Shown here: piece by piece, positions 9,363 through 17,385 of the stretch
Layout: every line of letters begins with the position of its first letter
Numbering within the stretch: position 1 is the first letter of the stretch
Source of the DNA: Acidovorax sp.
Lineage (GTDB): Bacteria > Pseudomonadota > Gammaproteobacteria > Burkholderiales > Burkholderiaceae_C
Reading direction: 5' to 3'
DNA: 60,770 bases
NCBI GenBank assembly: GCA_030692685.1
Contig: JAUXZO010000166.1
Location: 1-60,770, forward strand
Made by a program: the position numbers and the translations under genes
Notes under the pieces: generated by a model
The model's input: the letters and a program-made list of their open reading frames with translations, nothing else
Told to the model about the DNA's origin: nothing
The model's database searches: none

Positions 9363-9488
9363 TTCAGCGGTGACTAGCAGGCCGCAGAGCAAGCCTGCGA
9401 GTCGCCTTCCGGGCGTAAAAAAGCCGGACGGCATGGCGCACTGGCGCCATGACGCTGTCCGGCTTTGGGGGCCGAATCGAAAAATGGC

Positions 9489-10064
9489 TTAGATCTTGCC
9501 AACCAGGTCCAGAGAAGGCGTCAGCGTCTTGGCGCCTTCCTTCCACTTGGCGGGGCAGACTTGGCCAGGGTTGGCGGCGGTGAACTGGGCAGCCTTGAGC
9601 TTGCGCAGGGTTTCCGACACGTCACGGGCGATTTCGTTGGAATGCACTTCCATGGTCTTGATCACGCCATCGGGGTTGATCACGAACGTGCCGCGCAGTG
9701 CCAAGCCTTCTTCAGCAATGTGCACGCCGAAAGCGTTGGTCAATTGGTGTGTTGGGTCGCCAACCAGGGGGAATTTGGCCTTGCCCACGGCGTCCGACGT
9801 TTCGTGCCAGACCTTGTGCGAGAAGTGGGTGTCGGTGGTGACGATGTAGACCTCGGCGCCAGCCTTTTGGAACTCGGCATAGTTGTCGGCAGCGTCTTCG
9901 ATTTCGGTGGGGCAGTTGAAGGTGAAAGCTGCTGGCATGAAGATCAGCACAGACCACTTGCCCTTGAGGTTGGCTTCGGTCACTTCGATGAAGTCACCCT
10001 TGCCGTCGCGGTTGACGAAAGCGGTGGTCTTGAAGGGCTGAACTTGCGTGTTGATCAGGGACAT
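9489..10064 (-). CDS. ahpC: Alkyl hydroperoxide reductase subunit C (peroxiredoxin)
   Basis: A typical 2-Cys peroxiredoxin of 191 residues that reduces H2O2 and organic peroxides and is recharged by AhpF. The peroxidatic Cys is in AFTFNCPTEIEDAAD and the resolving Cys in GQVCPAKW. The phenylalanine-rich PxxxTxxC active site is intact. The ATG at 10064 has AGGAAAC before it. A perfect 8+6+8 inverted repeat (10136-10157) lies upstream and is a good candidate for the OxyR site expected for this gene. Confidence 0.96.
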   Translation of the reverse strand: MSLINTQVQPFKTTAFVNRDGKGDFIEVTEANLKGKWSVLIFMPAAFTFNCPTEIEDAADNYAEFQKAGAEVYIVTTDTHFSHKVWHETSDAVGKAKFPLVGDPTHQLTNAFGVHIAEEGLALRGTFVINPDGVIKTMEVHSNEIARDVSETLRKLKAAQFTAANPGQVCPAKWKEGAKTLTPSLDLVGKI

Positions 10065-10135
10065 GGCTGTTTCCTTAGGGGTTGGTTAACTGAACAAGGC
10101 TGAAGTCTAGGCGGTTTGGATCAATGAATCCAATT

Positions 10136-10157
10136 AATTGATTGCATTGAATCAATT
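10136..10157 (-). promoter_or_regulatory. Inverted repeat upstream of ahpC, candidate OxyR/LysR-type site
   Basis: AATTGATT, six bases, AATCAATT: a perfect dyad 72-93 bases before the ahpC start. LysR-type regulators bind T-N11-A dyads of this size, and OxyR control of ahpC is established in proteobacteria. The match to the four-ATAG OxyR consensus is weak, so the regulator assignment is inference. Confidence 0.45.
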
Positions 10158-10293
10158 GCCTATGACTATGTCGTGATGCCTTACCAGGGCGCGCGGGTCG
10201 GCCTTTGCGCTTGTCCCCCCTCGAAGCACGCCCTCCTCCAGTCACCAGCATCCGCGCACGCTTGTCCAACCCTTGCGGCATATCAAATATTCA

Positions 10294-10312
10294 AATAGAA
10301 CTGATTCGCATT
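10294..10312 (+). promoter_or_regulatory. Candidate Fur box upstream of the FTR1 permease
   Basis: AATAGAACTGATTCGCATT matches 14 of 19 positions of the form AATGAGAATGATTCTCATT. It is 170 bases before the start of an iron permease gene, a sensible target for Fur. Medium-low certainty. Confidence 0.45.
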
Positions 10313-10408
10313 TATGCATATCATCTGACGCACTGCAGCAAAGCCGCTTCGGCCTGTGCGTTGCAGCGAGAAGGTTGCAAAAAAGCGAGCCACTCTCACA
10401 AATATTGG

Positions 10409-10465
10409 TCAAAAAGGCCTGTAGCGCTTTATTCATAAGCGCTAGCAGCTCATTAATTTATAGCA
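10409..10465 (+). repeat. AGCGCT-type palindromic repeat in the FTR1 leader
   Basis: GTAGCGCTTTATTCATAAGC then GCTAGCAGCTCATTAATTTA. It fills nearly all of the untranslated leader and ends 16 bases before the FTR1 start. Confidence 0.75.
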
Positions 10466-10481
10466 AAGACCCGAATTCACC

Positions 10482-11279
10482 ATGTTCCAAACACTGCTCA
10501 TCTGTTTCCGTGAGGGGCTGGAAGCCCTGCTGGTGATTGCCATTGCCACGCTTTACCTGCGCAAAACCGGGCGTCTGAACTTGCTGCTGCCGCTGCGCGC
10601 CGGGGTCGGTGTCGCCGCCCTGCTGTCATTGGTGCTCGGCTGGGTGCTATCGCAGGTGGGCGCCGTGTCGCCCGCAGCCGAGGGCGGCATGGCGCTGGTG
10701 GCCGCTGCCACCGTGGCCTGGTGCGTGGTGCACATGCGCAGCGCGGGCAAAGGCATGGGCCAGGAGGTCGCCCAGCGCATGGACCGCGCCAGCGTGCTGG
10801 AGGGCCCGCGCGCCGGCATGGCCGTCTTTTTGTTTGCCTTGTTCATGGTGGGCCGCGAAGGCGTGGAGACCGCCACCATGCTGGCTGCACTGGCCCGCAG
10901 TGCAGAGTTGGGGTACATGGCCTGGGGCGGCGCTGGGGGCCTGGCGCTGGCCATTGCGATTGCCTGGGCCTGGACGCGCTACGGCCGGGCCGTGAACCTT
11001 GGGCGGTTCTTTCGCGTCACTTCATGGTTCATGGCGGTGTTTGCGGTGCAGTTGATCGTTTACGCCTTCCATGAGTTCACCGAGGGCGGTGTGTTCCCTG
11101 GCATAGACAACGCTTATTGGCACGCCGCCACAGAAGATCTGGCCGAAGGCACCATCGCTCAAGCCATATCGCTGGCGTTGGTGCTGGTGCCGACGGTGTG
11201 GCTGGGGGTGGCGCACTGGATGGAGCGACGGGGCAACGCGATAGACCACGGCACTACGGGCGCCCACACCGCCCGCTAA
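10482..11279 (+). CDS. FTR1-family iron permease (EfeU-like)
   Basis: An inner-membrane iron importer of 265 residues with about seven hydrophobic segments. Both family iron motifs are present: REGLE at residues 10-14 and REGVE at 125-129. In characterised systems FTR1 works with a ferroxidase or the EfeO/EfeB proteins; none of these is adjacent, so it may use partners elsewhere. It opens the iron-related stretch of this window and has a Fur-like site upstream. Its stop overlaps the converging gene at 11276 by four bases. Confidence 0.9.
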   Translation: MFQTLLICFREGLEALLVIAIATLYLRKTGRLNLLLPLRAGVGVAALLSLVLGWVLSQVGAVSPAAEGGMALVAAATVAWCVVHMRSAGKGMGQEVAQRMDRASVLEGPRAGMAVFLFALFMVGREGVETATMLAALARSAELGYMAWGGAGGLALAIAIAWAWTRYGRAVNLGRFFRVTSWFMAVFAVQLIVYAFHEFTEGGVFPGIDNAYWHAATEDLAEGTIAQAISLALVLVPTVWLGVAHWMERRGNAIDHGTTGAHTAR

Positions 11280-12397
11280 TGGATGGTCGCGGGCGCAGAA
11301 GATGACTTGGTTTGTCCCACGCGGACCGTGCCCGCGTTGCCATTCAGACTGAGGATGCGGGGGTCTCTTTGGGCAAAGAGTTTTTCGATCTGGGCTTTCG
11401 ACACAACCAGCATCGCCAGCCCCATGTTCGCGTCTGTCAATGGAATTGGAGGCAACGGGTCGACCCCTGCGGCTGCAAGGATCTCGTGCAGTGCCTTGGT
11501 GTGGGCCTCTGCCTGGTATTGATACGACTTGGGGCCTGTGTAAGGAATCGCATAGGTGACGCCACCTCTCAGCAGAATGCTGATCTCGGCACGGCCTTCG
11601 TGATGCGCGAGCTCCAATGCCTTGTCGTCCCAGATCGCGGCCATGGGGCTTACAAAGCCCCGCAGCCGAACCGCGCGAACGTGAACACTGTCCACCAACC
11701 CATGAAAAGCTACGCGATCAATTCTTGCCTGCACGACGGGTGTAAGCGTGGGGTTCAGACGGCGATCAATTCCCTGAATGTGCTGTGCAAACGGCTCGGT
11801 CAGCAAGCGGTCGAGCACCTCGTTCACTTCAGACGGTCCGTCGAACCGGGTGCTCCCATCCCGTTGCAGGGTGTAAGGCGGTTCTTCCGTGCTCAACACC
11901 AGGTCGACCTCCACCGTGGGTGACGCAATGAGCGCGTTGTCGATGGCTTCAAAACTGCCATCTAGACCCCGAGCGCGCCCTCGCCCCTTGTCGCTATAGT
12001 CGATATAAAACCTTTCGGCGGCGGCAGTGCTGGAGAGCATAGCGATCCCAGCTCGGTCGGTGTAAAAACCAATCTGCCCCAGCCCGTTGGTCCAGCGACC
12101 GGTGGACAAGACCGAGTTTCCCAGTTCGTCGTAAAGCCTTTGAGCCTTGGCATCAAGCTGCCGGGTTTGCTCACCAGAAAGTCTGCCAAGTCCAACCCGC
12201 TCCAACGTCACCATGACTCGAACCCACCCCGTTCTTTCGACTTGCTGTTGGAGCGTAGCCAGTTCGGATGGATGGATGTCCGCAGAGCTTGCGCTGAACG
12301 CCAGGACTGCCAGAACCACGGTCAGGCACGCAAACCGTGCCCCCTTGCAACCGACCGGAGCGACGCGCGAAAACCACTGTGTTGCTTGCCTTGCCAT
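11276..12397 (-). CDS. Secreted protein of unknown function with repeated subtilisin-propeptide-like segments
   Basis: The start at 12397 is chosen because AAGGA lies before it and it gives a clean signal peptide (ARFACLTVVLAVLAFSASSA). The 373-residue protein shows three loosely similar stretches: near residues 55-140 (WVRVMVTLERVG to ERFYID), 160-260 (VEVDLVLSTEE to SVHVRAVRLRG) and 275-360 (AEISILLRGG to DPRILSLNGN). Each has a beta strand, a helix with several charged residues and a second strand, like the I9 propeptide/inhibitor fold of subtilases. No protease domain follows. The family assignment is inference by eye; the function is unknown. Confidence 0.7.
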   Translation of the reverse strand: MARQATQWFSRVAPVGCKGARFACLTVVLAVLAFSASSADIHPSELATLQQQVERTGWVRVMVTLERVGLGRLSGEQTRQLDAKAQRLYDELGNSVLSTGRWTNGLGQIGFYTDRAGIAMLSSTAAAERFYIDYSDKGRGRARGLDGSFEAIDNALIASPTVEVDLVLSTEEPPYTLQRDGSTRFDGPSEVNEVLDRLLTEPFAQHIQGIDRRLNPTLTPVVQARIDRVAFHGLVDSVHVRAVRLRGFVSPMAAIWDDKALELAHHEGRAEISILLRGGVTYAIPYTGPKSYQYQAEAHTKALHEILAAAGVDPLPPIPLTDANMGLAMLVVSKAQIEKLFAQRDPRILSLNGNAGTVRVGQTKSSSAPATIH

Positions 12398-12618
12398 GTT
12401 TACATCCTTGAGTCCGGGCTTCTGCCCACTGGGCCACCAATTGCTTTGCGCAGCAACTTTTTTTCTGCTCGTGCGCACTGCCCATTTACGAGACTGAACG
12501 CGAACACCTATCAACCTCACACGCAGCCAGCGCACGAAAGCAGGGGCTTGCCTTGCACGTGTTGATATTGATCACGACAATCGGGGCCGAATCAACACCA
12601 CACAACAAGGAGTCCCCC

Positions 12619-13095
12619 ATGAAAGGCGACGCACAAGTTATTGGCCATCTGCAGGCCCAGCTCAAGAACGAACTCACGGCCATCAACCAGTACTTTTTGC
12701 ACTACCGCATGCTCAAGCACTGGGGTTTTGACAAGCTGGCCAAGAAGGAATATGCAGAGTCGATTGGCGAGATGAAACACGCCGACTGGCTGATGGACCG
12801 CATCTTCACGCTGGACGGCCTGCCCAACCTGCAGGACCTGGCCAAGCTGCAAGTCGGCGAAGACGTGCCAGAGATTCTGGCGTGCGACCTGAGCTCTGAA
12901 CTAGGCGCCCAGGCCACCATCAAGGACGGCATTGCCCACTGCGAAACCGTGCGTGACTATGTCTCGCGCGACCTGCTGCAAAAGATTTTGGACGACACCG
13001 AAGAGCACATCGACTTTCTGGAAACCCAGATCGACCTGATCGGCAAGGTCGGCCTGCAGAACTACCTGCAGTCGCAAATGGGCGAGGTGGAGTAA
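12619..13095 (+). CDS. bfr: Bacterioferritin
   Basis: A haem-containing iron-storage subunit of 158 residues that assembles as a 24-mer and oxidises Fe(II) at a di-iron site. Glu18, Glu51 and His54 are at the expected places, Met52 is the haem ligand (GEMKHAD), and the second half supplies Glu and His in DDTEEHIDF. The start at 12619 follows AAGGAGT by six bases; upstream in-frame codons are not needed. A strong terminator follows, so it is probably a single-gene unit. Confidence 0.96.
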   Translation: MKGDAQVIGHLQAQLKNELTAINQYFLHYRMLKHWGFDKLAKKEYAESIGEMKHADWLMDRIFTLDGLPNLQDLAKLQVGEDVPEILACDLSSELGAQATIKDGIAHCETVRDYVSRDLLQKILDDTEEHIDFLETQIDLIGKVGLQNYLQSQMGEVE

Positions 13096-13172
13096 CTGCG
13101 GCGCTCCCCCTGCCAATTTCTTGGGGCCCGATTGGGCTGGGCACCTTGAAGACGGTCGGGAAGATTTTCATC

Positions 13173-13195
13173 AACGGGCTGCGGCCCGTTTTTTT
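13173..13195 (+). terminator. Intrinsic terminator of bfr
   Basis: AACGGGC, loop TGCG, GCCCGTT, then a T run. This is a textbook Rho-independent terminator 78 bases after the bfr stop. Confidence 0.88.
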
Positions 13196-13278
13196 ATGCC
13201 CGCCTGCCGTCGAATGCGCCCTCTTGAGCGGATGGTGTTGTTTCAAATGCACACCTCCCAGTGCTCATCAAAAATTTT

Positions 13279-13297
13279 AATGCGAATTATTCGCAAT
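13279..13297 (+). promoter_or_regulatory. Fur box upstream of the first siderophore receptor
   Basis: AATGCGAATTATTCGCAAT is nearly palindromic and matches 16 of 19 positions of AATGAGAATTATTCTCATT. It stands about 480 bases before the receptor start, so a long leader or an intervening promoter is implied. It is the best Fur-type site in the window. Confidence 0.7.
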
Positions 13298-13779
13298 TGA
13301 ATAAACTACGGATTTCAGCCAGCAGCGCATCCCACTGAGACGTCTGGGCGACGGGCCACCGACCCGCTTCATCTCCTCTTCTCCTTTCCCTTCTGCCAGC
13401 CAACGTTCAAGCCAGAGGGCTTCGCTCTCTGCTCCGCGCAACAGCGCGGTACTGCCCGTTGGCTGCGTGTCTTCAGCTCGCCGCCTTCGTTTCTTCCTTC
13501 TTTTTTGACCGCAATCGCTAGCCTTCAGATGGGTGGATGTGGTCAAAAAGATGTTCACAAGAATCGTAAGCCAGCGCGAATGACGTGCACCGCCACAGAC
13601 CCCAATGAAGGCAGTTCCGCTCTGCTCACAGCCCTGCATCGCCATCGCGTGCCCGTTCTGATTTCACATCTTTCTCGCCGAACACCGCGCCCCAGACAGC
13701 AGGCCATTTTTGGCACGCGCCAGGCACCGCGTTGCACGGGTTTTCTGCCAACTGCGTTGCGCTTACTCCAAGGAAAATC

Positions 13780-15927
13780 ATGCACGCTCACACCCCAATC
13801 CGCCACCGCCTGAACCCGCTGATGGCCGCCTTGCTTGCGGCACTGTGTGGCCCTGCACTAGCTCAGACCACCACGCCACAGACACTCGGCGAAGTCACTG
13901 TGCAGTCTGGCGCAAACGACGACGACTATTCACCAGCCGCCAGCACTGCCGCCACCAAGGGCAGCGCCCCCCTGCGCGATGTGCCGCAGGCCGTCAACGT
14001 GGTGCCTGCGCAGTTGCTACGCGACCAGGGCGCCCGCTCGATGGAAGACGCTCTGCGCAACGTGCCGGGCGTGGCCATGAGCCACGGCGACGGTCAGCGC
14101 GACCAGGTGGTGATTCGCGGGTTCACGGCGATTTCCGACCAGTTTGTGGACGGCGTACGCGACGACGCGCTGTACTTTCGCGACTTGGCCGACATCGAAC
14201 GCATTGAGGTGCTCAAAGGCCCTGCCGCAGTGCTTTACGGCCGTGGCTCATCGGGCGGCTTGATCAACAGAGTGACCAAGAAGCCGAAGTTTGGTGAAAC
14301 CTCTGGCGAGGCCACGCTGGGTCTGGGCAGCTTTGATTTCCGCCGCGCCACGGCTGATGTGAATGTGGACATCAGCGACACCGCCGCTTTCCGCATCAAT
14401 GCCGCCGTGGAAGACTCTGGCAGCTACCGCGACCAGCAGTTTTTGAAGCGCCACAATTTCGCGCCGTCGCTGGCACTCAAGCTCGCTGCACAGACCGACT
14501 TGCTGCTGCAATACACCAACGCCCGCGACAAGCGCCTCACGGACTTCGGCATTCCTGCGCTCAATGGCCGCCCGGTGAACGTGGCTGCCAGCACCTACTA
14601 CGGCTCCAGCAAAGCCGCGCAGGACGACACGACCACCAGCACCATCCAGTCGTTCGCAGCCACGCTGAACCACCGTTTCAACGATGACTGGTCGGTGCGC
14701 AACGTCACGCGCTTGTACGACTACGCCCTGGACCGCTACAACACGCTGCCCAGCGGCACCACCGACCCGGTGAATATGACAGTGGGCCGCACGCGGGCCT
14801 TTATCCTGCGCGACGAAAAAGGTGTCTTCAACCAGACCGACGTCACCTGGCGCAATCAGCTCGGCGGCCTCAAGCAAGAGTGGCTGATGGGCATGGAACT
14901 GGGTCAGCAGAAAAAACGGTCTGAATCCGTCTCGGGCGGTGCGGACCGTGTGTCCATTCTCAACCCCACAGGCGCGGCTCCCGTTATCCCGGCGGCCAAC
15001 TACAACGCCGACAACGCCATCCCCAGCCACACCACGCAAGACACAGCCGCGCTGTACTGGCAAGACCAGATCACGCTGGCGCCGCAATGGAAGGCGCTGG
15101 TGGGCGCGCGGTACGACGTGTTCAAGCAGCAAACGTCTTACGACCGCAAGCTCACAACACTTTCTCGCACCGATCGGAAGTTCAGCCCCCGCGCTGGTCT
15201 GGTCTGGCAACCCAGCGACACCGTGTCGTACTACGTGTCGTACAGCAAGTCGTTCCAGCCTTCTGCCGAAGCCTTTGCGCTGTCGGCCAGCAACACCGCC
15301 AGCGAACCCGAGATCACGCAAAACAAAGAAATCGGCGTCAAGCTGGACTTGCTGGATGGGCGCATGAACATCACTGGGGCTCTCTTCAATTTGGAGCGTA
15401 CCAACATCAAGAACACCGACCCAGCCAACCCCTCGCGCCAGATCAACGTAGGCACACAGCGCACCAATGGATTGGAGCTGACCACCAACGGCCGCCTCCC
15501 CGGCCGCTGGGATGTGAGCGCTGGCTATGCCTGGCTGGATGGCCGCATGACGAAATCGCTGGCCACCACGGGGTCGCTGCAATCGCCGACGGTGGCAGTC
15601 CCGGCGCAGGGCAAGGTGGCCGCACTCACGCCACGCAACTCCGCCTTCCTGTGGGCGATGAAGGACCTGGGCCACGGCCTGCGCGTGGGCGGCGGCGTTA
15701 ACTATGTGGGTGCGCGCTTCACCTCACTGACCAACCTGGTCACGCTGCCCGCCTACACAACGCTCGACGCTGCCGTGCAGTACACGCTGGCCCAGTGGGA
15801 TGTGAACGTGAACATCAAGAACCTGGCCAACCGCAAGTACAACGTGTCTGCCCATGGCAGCAACGACAACCTGATTCTGCCCGGCTCGCCGCGCACGCTT
15901 CAGGTCACGCTGCGCACACACTTTTGA
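13780..15927 (+). CDS. TonB-dependent siderophore receptor (Fiu-like, catecholate type)
   Basis: A 715-residue outer-membrane gated porin. The start at 13780 has AAGGA nine bases before it; residues 1-29 are the signal peptide (MAALLAALCGPALA-Q). The plug follows with DVPQAVNVVPAQLLRDQG, ALRNVPGV, VIRGF and VEVLKGPAAVLYGRGSSGG, then a 22-strand barrel ending in Phe as BAM substrates do. Plug motifs (FVDGVRDDALYFRD) resemble Fiu, which takes up monomeric catechols. A strong Fur box stands upstream. Substrate assignment is tentative; the receptor class is certain. Confidence 0.92.
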   Translation: MHAHTPIRHRLNPLMAALLAALCGPALAQTTTPQTLGEVTVQSGANDDDYSPAASTAATKGSAPLRDVPQAVNVVPAQLLRDQGARSMEDALRNVPGVAMSHGDGQRDQVVIRGFTAISDQFVDGVRDDALYFRDLADIERIEVLKGPAAVLYGRGSSGGLINRVTKKPKFGETSGEATLGLGSFDFRRATADVNVDISDTAAFRINAAVEDSGSYRDQQFLKRHNFAPSLALKLAAQTDLLLQYTNARDKRLTDFGIPALNGRPVNVAASTYYGSSKAAQDDTTTSTIQSFAATLNHRFNDDWSVRNVTRLYDYALDRYNTLPSGTTDPVNMTVGRTRAFILRDEKGVFNQTDVTWRNQLGGLKQEWLMGMELGQQKKRSESVSGGADRVSILNPTGAAPVIPAANYNADNAIPSHTTQDTAALYWQDQITLAPQWKALVGARYDVFKQQTSYDRKLTTLSRTDRKFSPRAGLVWQPSDTVSYYVSYSKSFQPSAEAFALSASNTASEPEITQNKEIGVKLDLLDGRMNITGALFNLERTNIKNTDPANPSRQINVGTQRTNGLELTTNGRLPGRWDVSAGYAWLDGRMTKSLATTGSLQSPTVAVPAQGKVAALTPRNSAFLWAMKDLGHGLRVGGGVNYVGARFTSLTNLVTLPAYTTLDAAVQYTLAQWDVNVNIKNLANRKYNVSAHGSNDNLILPGSPRTLQVTLRTHF

Positions 15928-15970
15928 TTGCCACGCACACACAACCAGACGCCCCTGAAATTCCAGTAAA

Positions 15971-16026
15971 GATGGCCTCTAGCGCTTTAAAAAATAGGCG
16001 CTAATAGCTATCTATTTGATAGCAAA
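15971..16026 (+). repeat. AGCGCT-type palindromic repeat
   Basis: GGCCTCTAGCGCTTTAAA, then GGCGCTAATAGCTATC and the terminal hairpin TATTTGATAGCAAATA. It lies between the intact receptor and the receptor remnant. Confidence 0.75.
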
Positions 16027-16058
16027 TAGACAACCGAATACCGAGAGAGAGAAACACC

Positions 16059-16390
16059 ATGCGGATGCAACCCTTGGCGCTCGCCGTATGCCTGCTGGCC
16101 ACGTTGGCTAACGCCCAGGCTCAGATCCGGCGCCGTCGAGGTGACCGACGGCGCTGAAGGCCAAGCCACCGGATCGGGGCAGTACACCGCCCGCGAAGTG
16201 AGCCTGGGCAAGCTGGTGCAGTCGCCGCGCGAAACGCCGCAGTCGATCAGCGTCATCACGCGCCAGCAACTGGGCGACCAACGTGACCAAGGTGGAGGAC
16301 GCCGTCAAGCTCAGCACCGGCGGTACCGATTCAACACTCTCAAGCCATCGCTATCAAAGGACATCTTCACGTCATCGTCCACCTGCCACC
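16059..16390 (+). pseudogene. Remnant of a TonB-dependent siderophore receptor (N-terminus and plug)
   Basis: From the ATG at 16059 a signal peptide is readable (MRMQPLALAVCLLATLANAQAQ), then the frame is lost. A second frame from about 16131 reads VEVTDGAEGQATGSGQYTA and VQSPRETPQSISVITRQQL, the start of a receptor plug. A third, from about 16283, reads TKVEDAVKLSTGGTDSTL and SSHRYQ. All match the first 120 residues of FoxA/FpvA-type receptors in order, so there are at least two frameshifts and the barrel is missing. The gene is dead and truncated. An uncharacterised gene on the other strand now abuts it. Confidence 0.85.
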
Positions 16391-16966
16391 AAACTGCTCA
16401 ACGCCCAGCTCCAATTCAATGATCTGCGCGATCAGCGTGCGGACAGATTCCCTGGCCTGGTCCAACTCGGTGCAGGGCTGCGCTGAAGTCTGTGAAGGAG
16501 GCACATACGGGCGGCGGCGGCCCCAGACTCCTTGCCTTCGGGCGATGTCGGCGGTCTCCACGGCCACTGTGCTCAAAGACTCCATGTAGACCTGGCCGTT
16601 GGTCAGGATGTCCTGAATGTTTTCGCGTTCCATTGCGTCGTGACTGGTGGTATGGATGGCTTGCAGATCCACCAGCGCCATGCCCACCAGGCGCTCAACC
16701 GATGCTGAGACCTGCACGCCCAGCTCTGCCAGCCGCTGCACCTGGCGACCAAGGCTGGAGCTGTGCCAGTCACCGTTTGCCCCCAACCGCGCGGTGGATA
16801 CGACGGCCAGCGTGCCGGTCATGGCGGTCAAGGTGTGTGAGGCGAGTGCAAACAGATTCACGATGCCCAAGGCGCCGGTTCTCTGAGCCAGCGTCTCTAC
16901 CTTGGGAAGGTATTCAAAACGTACCGCGGTCAGCTGCTGGACGAGTTTTTTGGCTTCTTCAGTCAT
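16367..16966 (-). CDS. Hypothetical protein, mostly helical
   Basis: A 199-residue frame with no recognised family. It begins MTEEAKKLVQQLTAVRFEY, has a mildly hydrophobic stretch (LGIVNLFALASHTLTAMTGTLAVVS) near residues 33-57 and a helical, charged second half. AAGGT precedes the start at 16966. Its end overlaps the receptor remnant. An AT-rich divergent promoter region separates it from the PepSY gene. Codon use looks like its neighbours, so it is probably a real gene. Confidence 0.55.
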   Translation of the reverse strand: MTEEAKKLVQQLTAVRFEYLPKVETLAQRTGALGIVNLFALASHTLTAMTGTLAVVSTARLGANGDWHSSSLGRQVQRLAELGVQVSASVERLVGMALVDLQAIHTTSHDAMERENIQDILTNGQVYMESLSTVAVETADIARRQGVWGRRRPYVPPSQTSAQPCTELDQARESVRTLIAQIIELELGVEQFGGRWTMT

Positions 16967-17385
16967 TGCGAATACCTTGGGAGCTGCGCTCGGCGACTAC
17001 CTGCGACGCTTTTACCCATTAATTGATGCAAATGATATTTTTGCAGAAAGTCATTTGAGATGATTTGTTTTTATCAATTAAACCAATAGCTCTTTACTCC
17101 GTTGTAGAACGGACACACACTTGCGACGCAAAACGAAATCATTCCTATTCGCAATGTAAAATTGAGTTTCTGCAAGCCACAGCCACTTTCGTTTGGCTGC
17201 AGCCAGCCCCCACCGTCTTCTGATGTCTTCGGGTTGCCTGGCTTGAACCACTTCGTCACATTGATTGCTCCTGCGGTATCGCCGCAGCGTTGCCCCTTCA
17301 CCGGTAACCCGGGTTGCATGGCACGCGCAGCGTTGTGCGGCGTGATGCGCCCAGGCCGCGATCTCTGTTCCACCCCTCTGCCGAC
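16967..17385. other. AT-rich divergent promoter region
   Basis: This 419-bp stretch is the most AT-rich DNA in the first 38 kb. It contains a TGCAAA/TTTGCA inverted pair near 17027-17045 and a Fur-like site at 17137. No gene is seen. It probably drives the PepSY-receptor operon rightwards and the gene at 16966 leftwards. Confidence 0.55.
17137..17155 (+). promoter_or_regulatory. Possible Fur box upstream of the PepSY operon
   Basis: AATCATTCCTATTCGCAAT shares its right half (ATTCGCAAT) exactly with the strong Fur box at 13279, but its left half is poor: 13 of 19 positions match that site. Position before an iron-uptake operon is the main support. Confidence 0.35.

Larger units (their letters stand above)
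10065..10481. other. Intergenic region between ahpC and the iron permease
   Basis: This 417-bp divergent region holds the ahpC dyad (10136), a Fur-like site (10294) and a palindromic repeat (10409). No convincing gene is seen; the short frames here lack ribosome sites. Confidence 0.6.
13096..13779. other. Long intergenic region between bfr and a siderophore receptor
   Basis: This 684-bp stretch has the bfr terminator (13173) and a strong Fur box (13279). A 9-bp inverted pair (CAGCCAACG, then CGTTGGCTG about 55 bases later, near 13398-13472) could fold in RNA. The short frames on both strands have no convincing ribosome sites or protein-like composition, so no gene is called. Confidence 0.6.

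Noticed and set aside
13277..13813. Small frames on both strands before the first receptor
   Set aside because: They overlap a Fur box and a receptor leader, lack ribosome sites and do not look like proteins.
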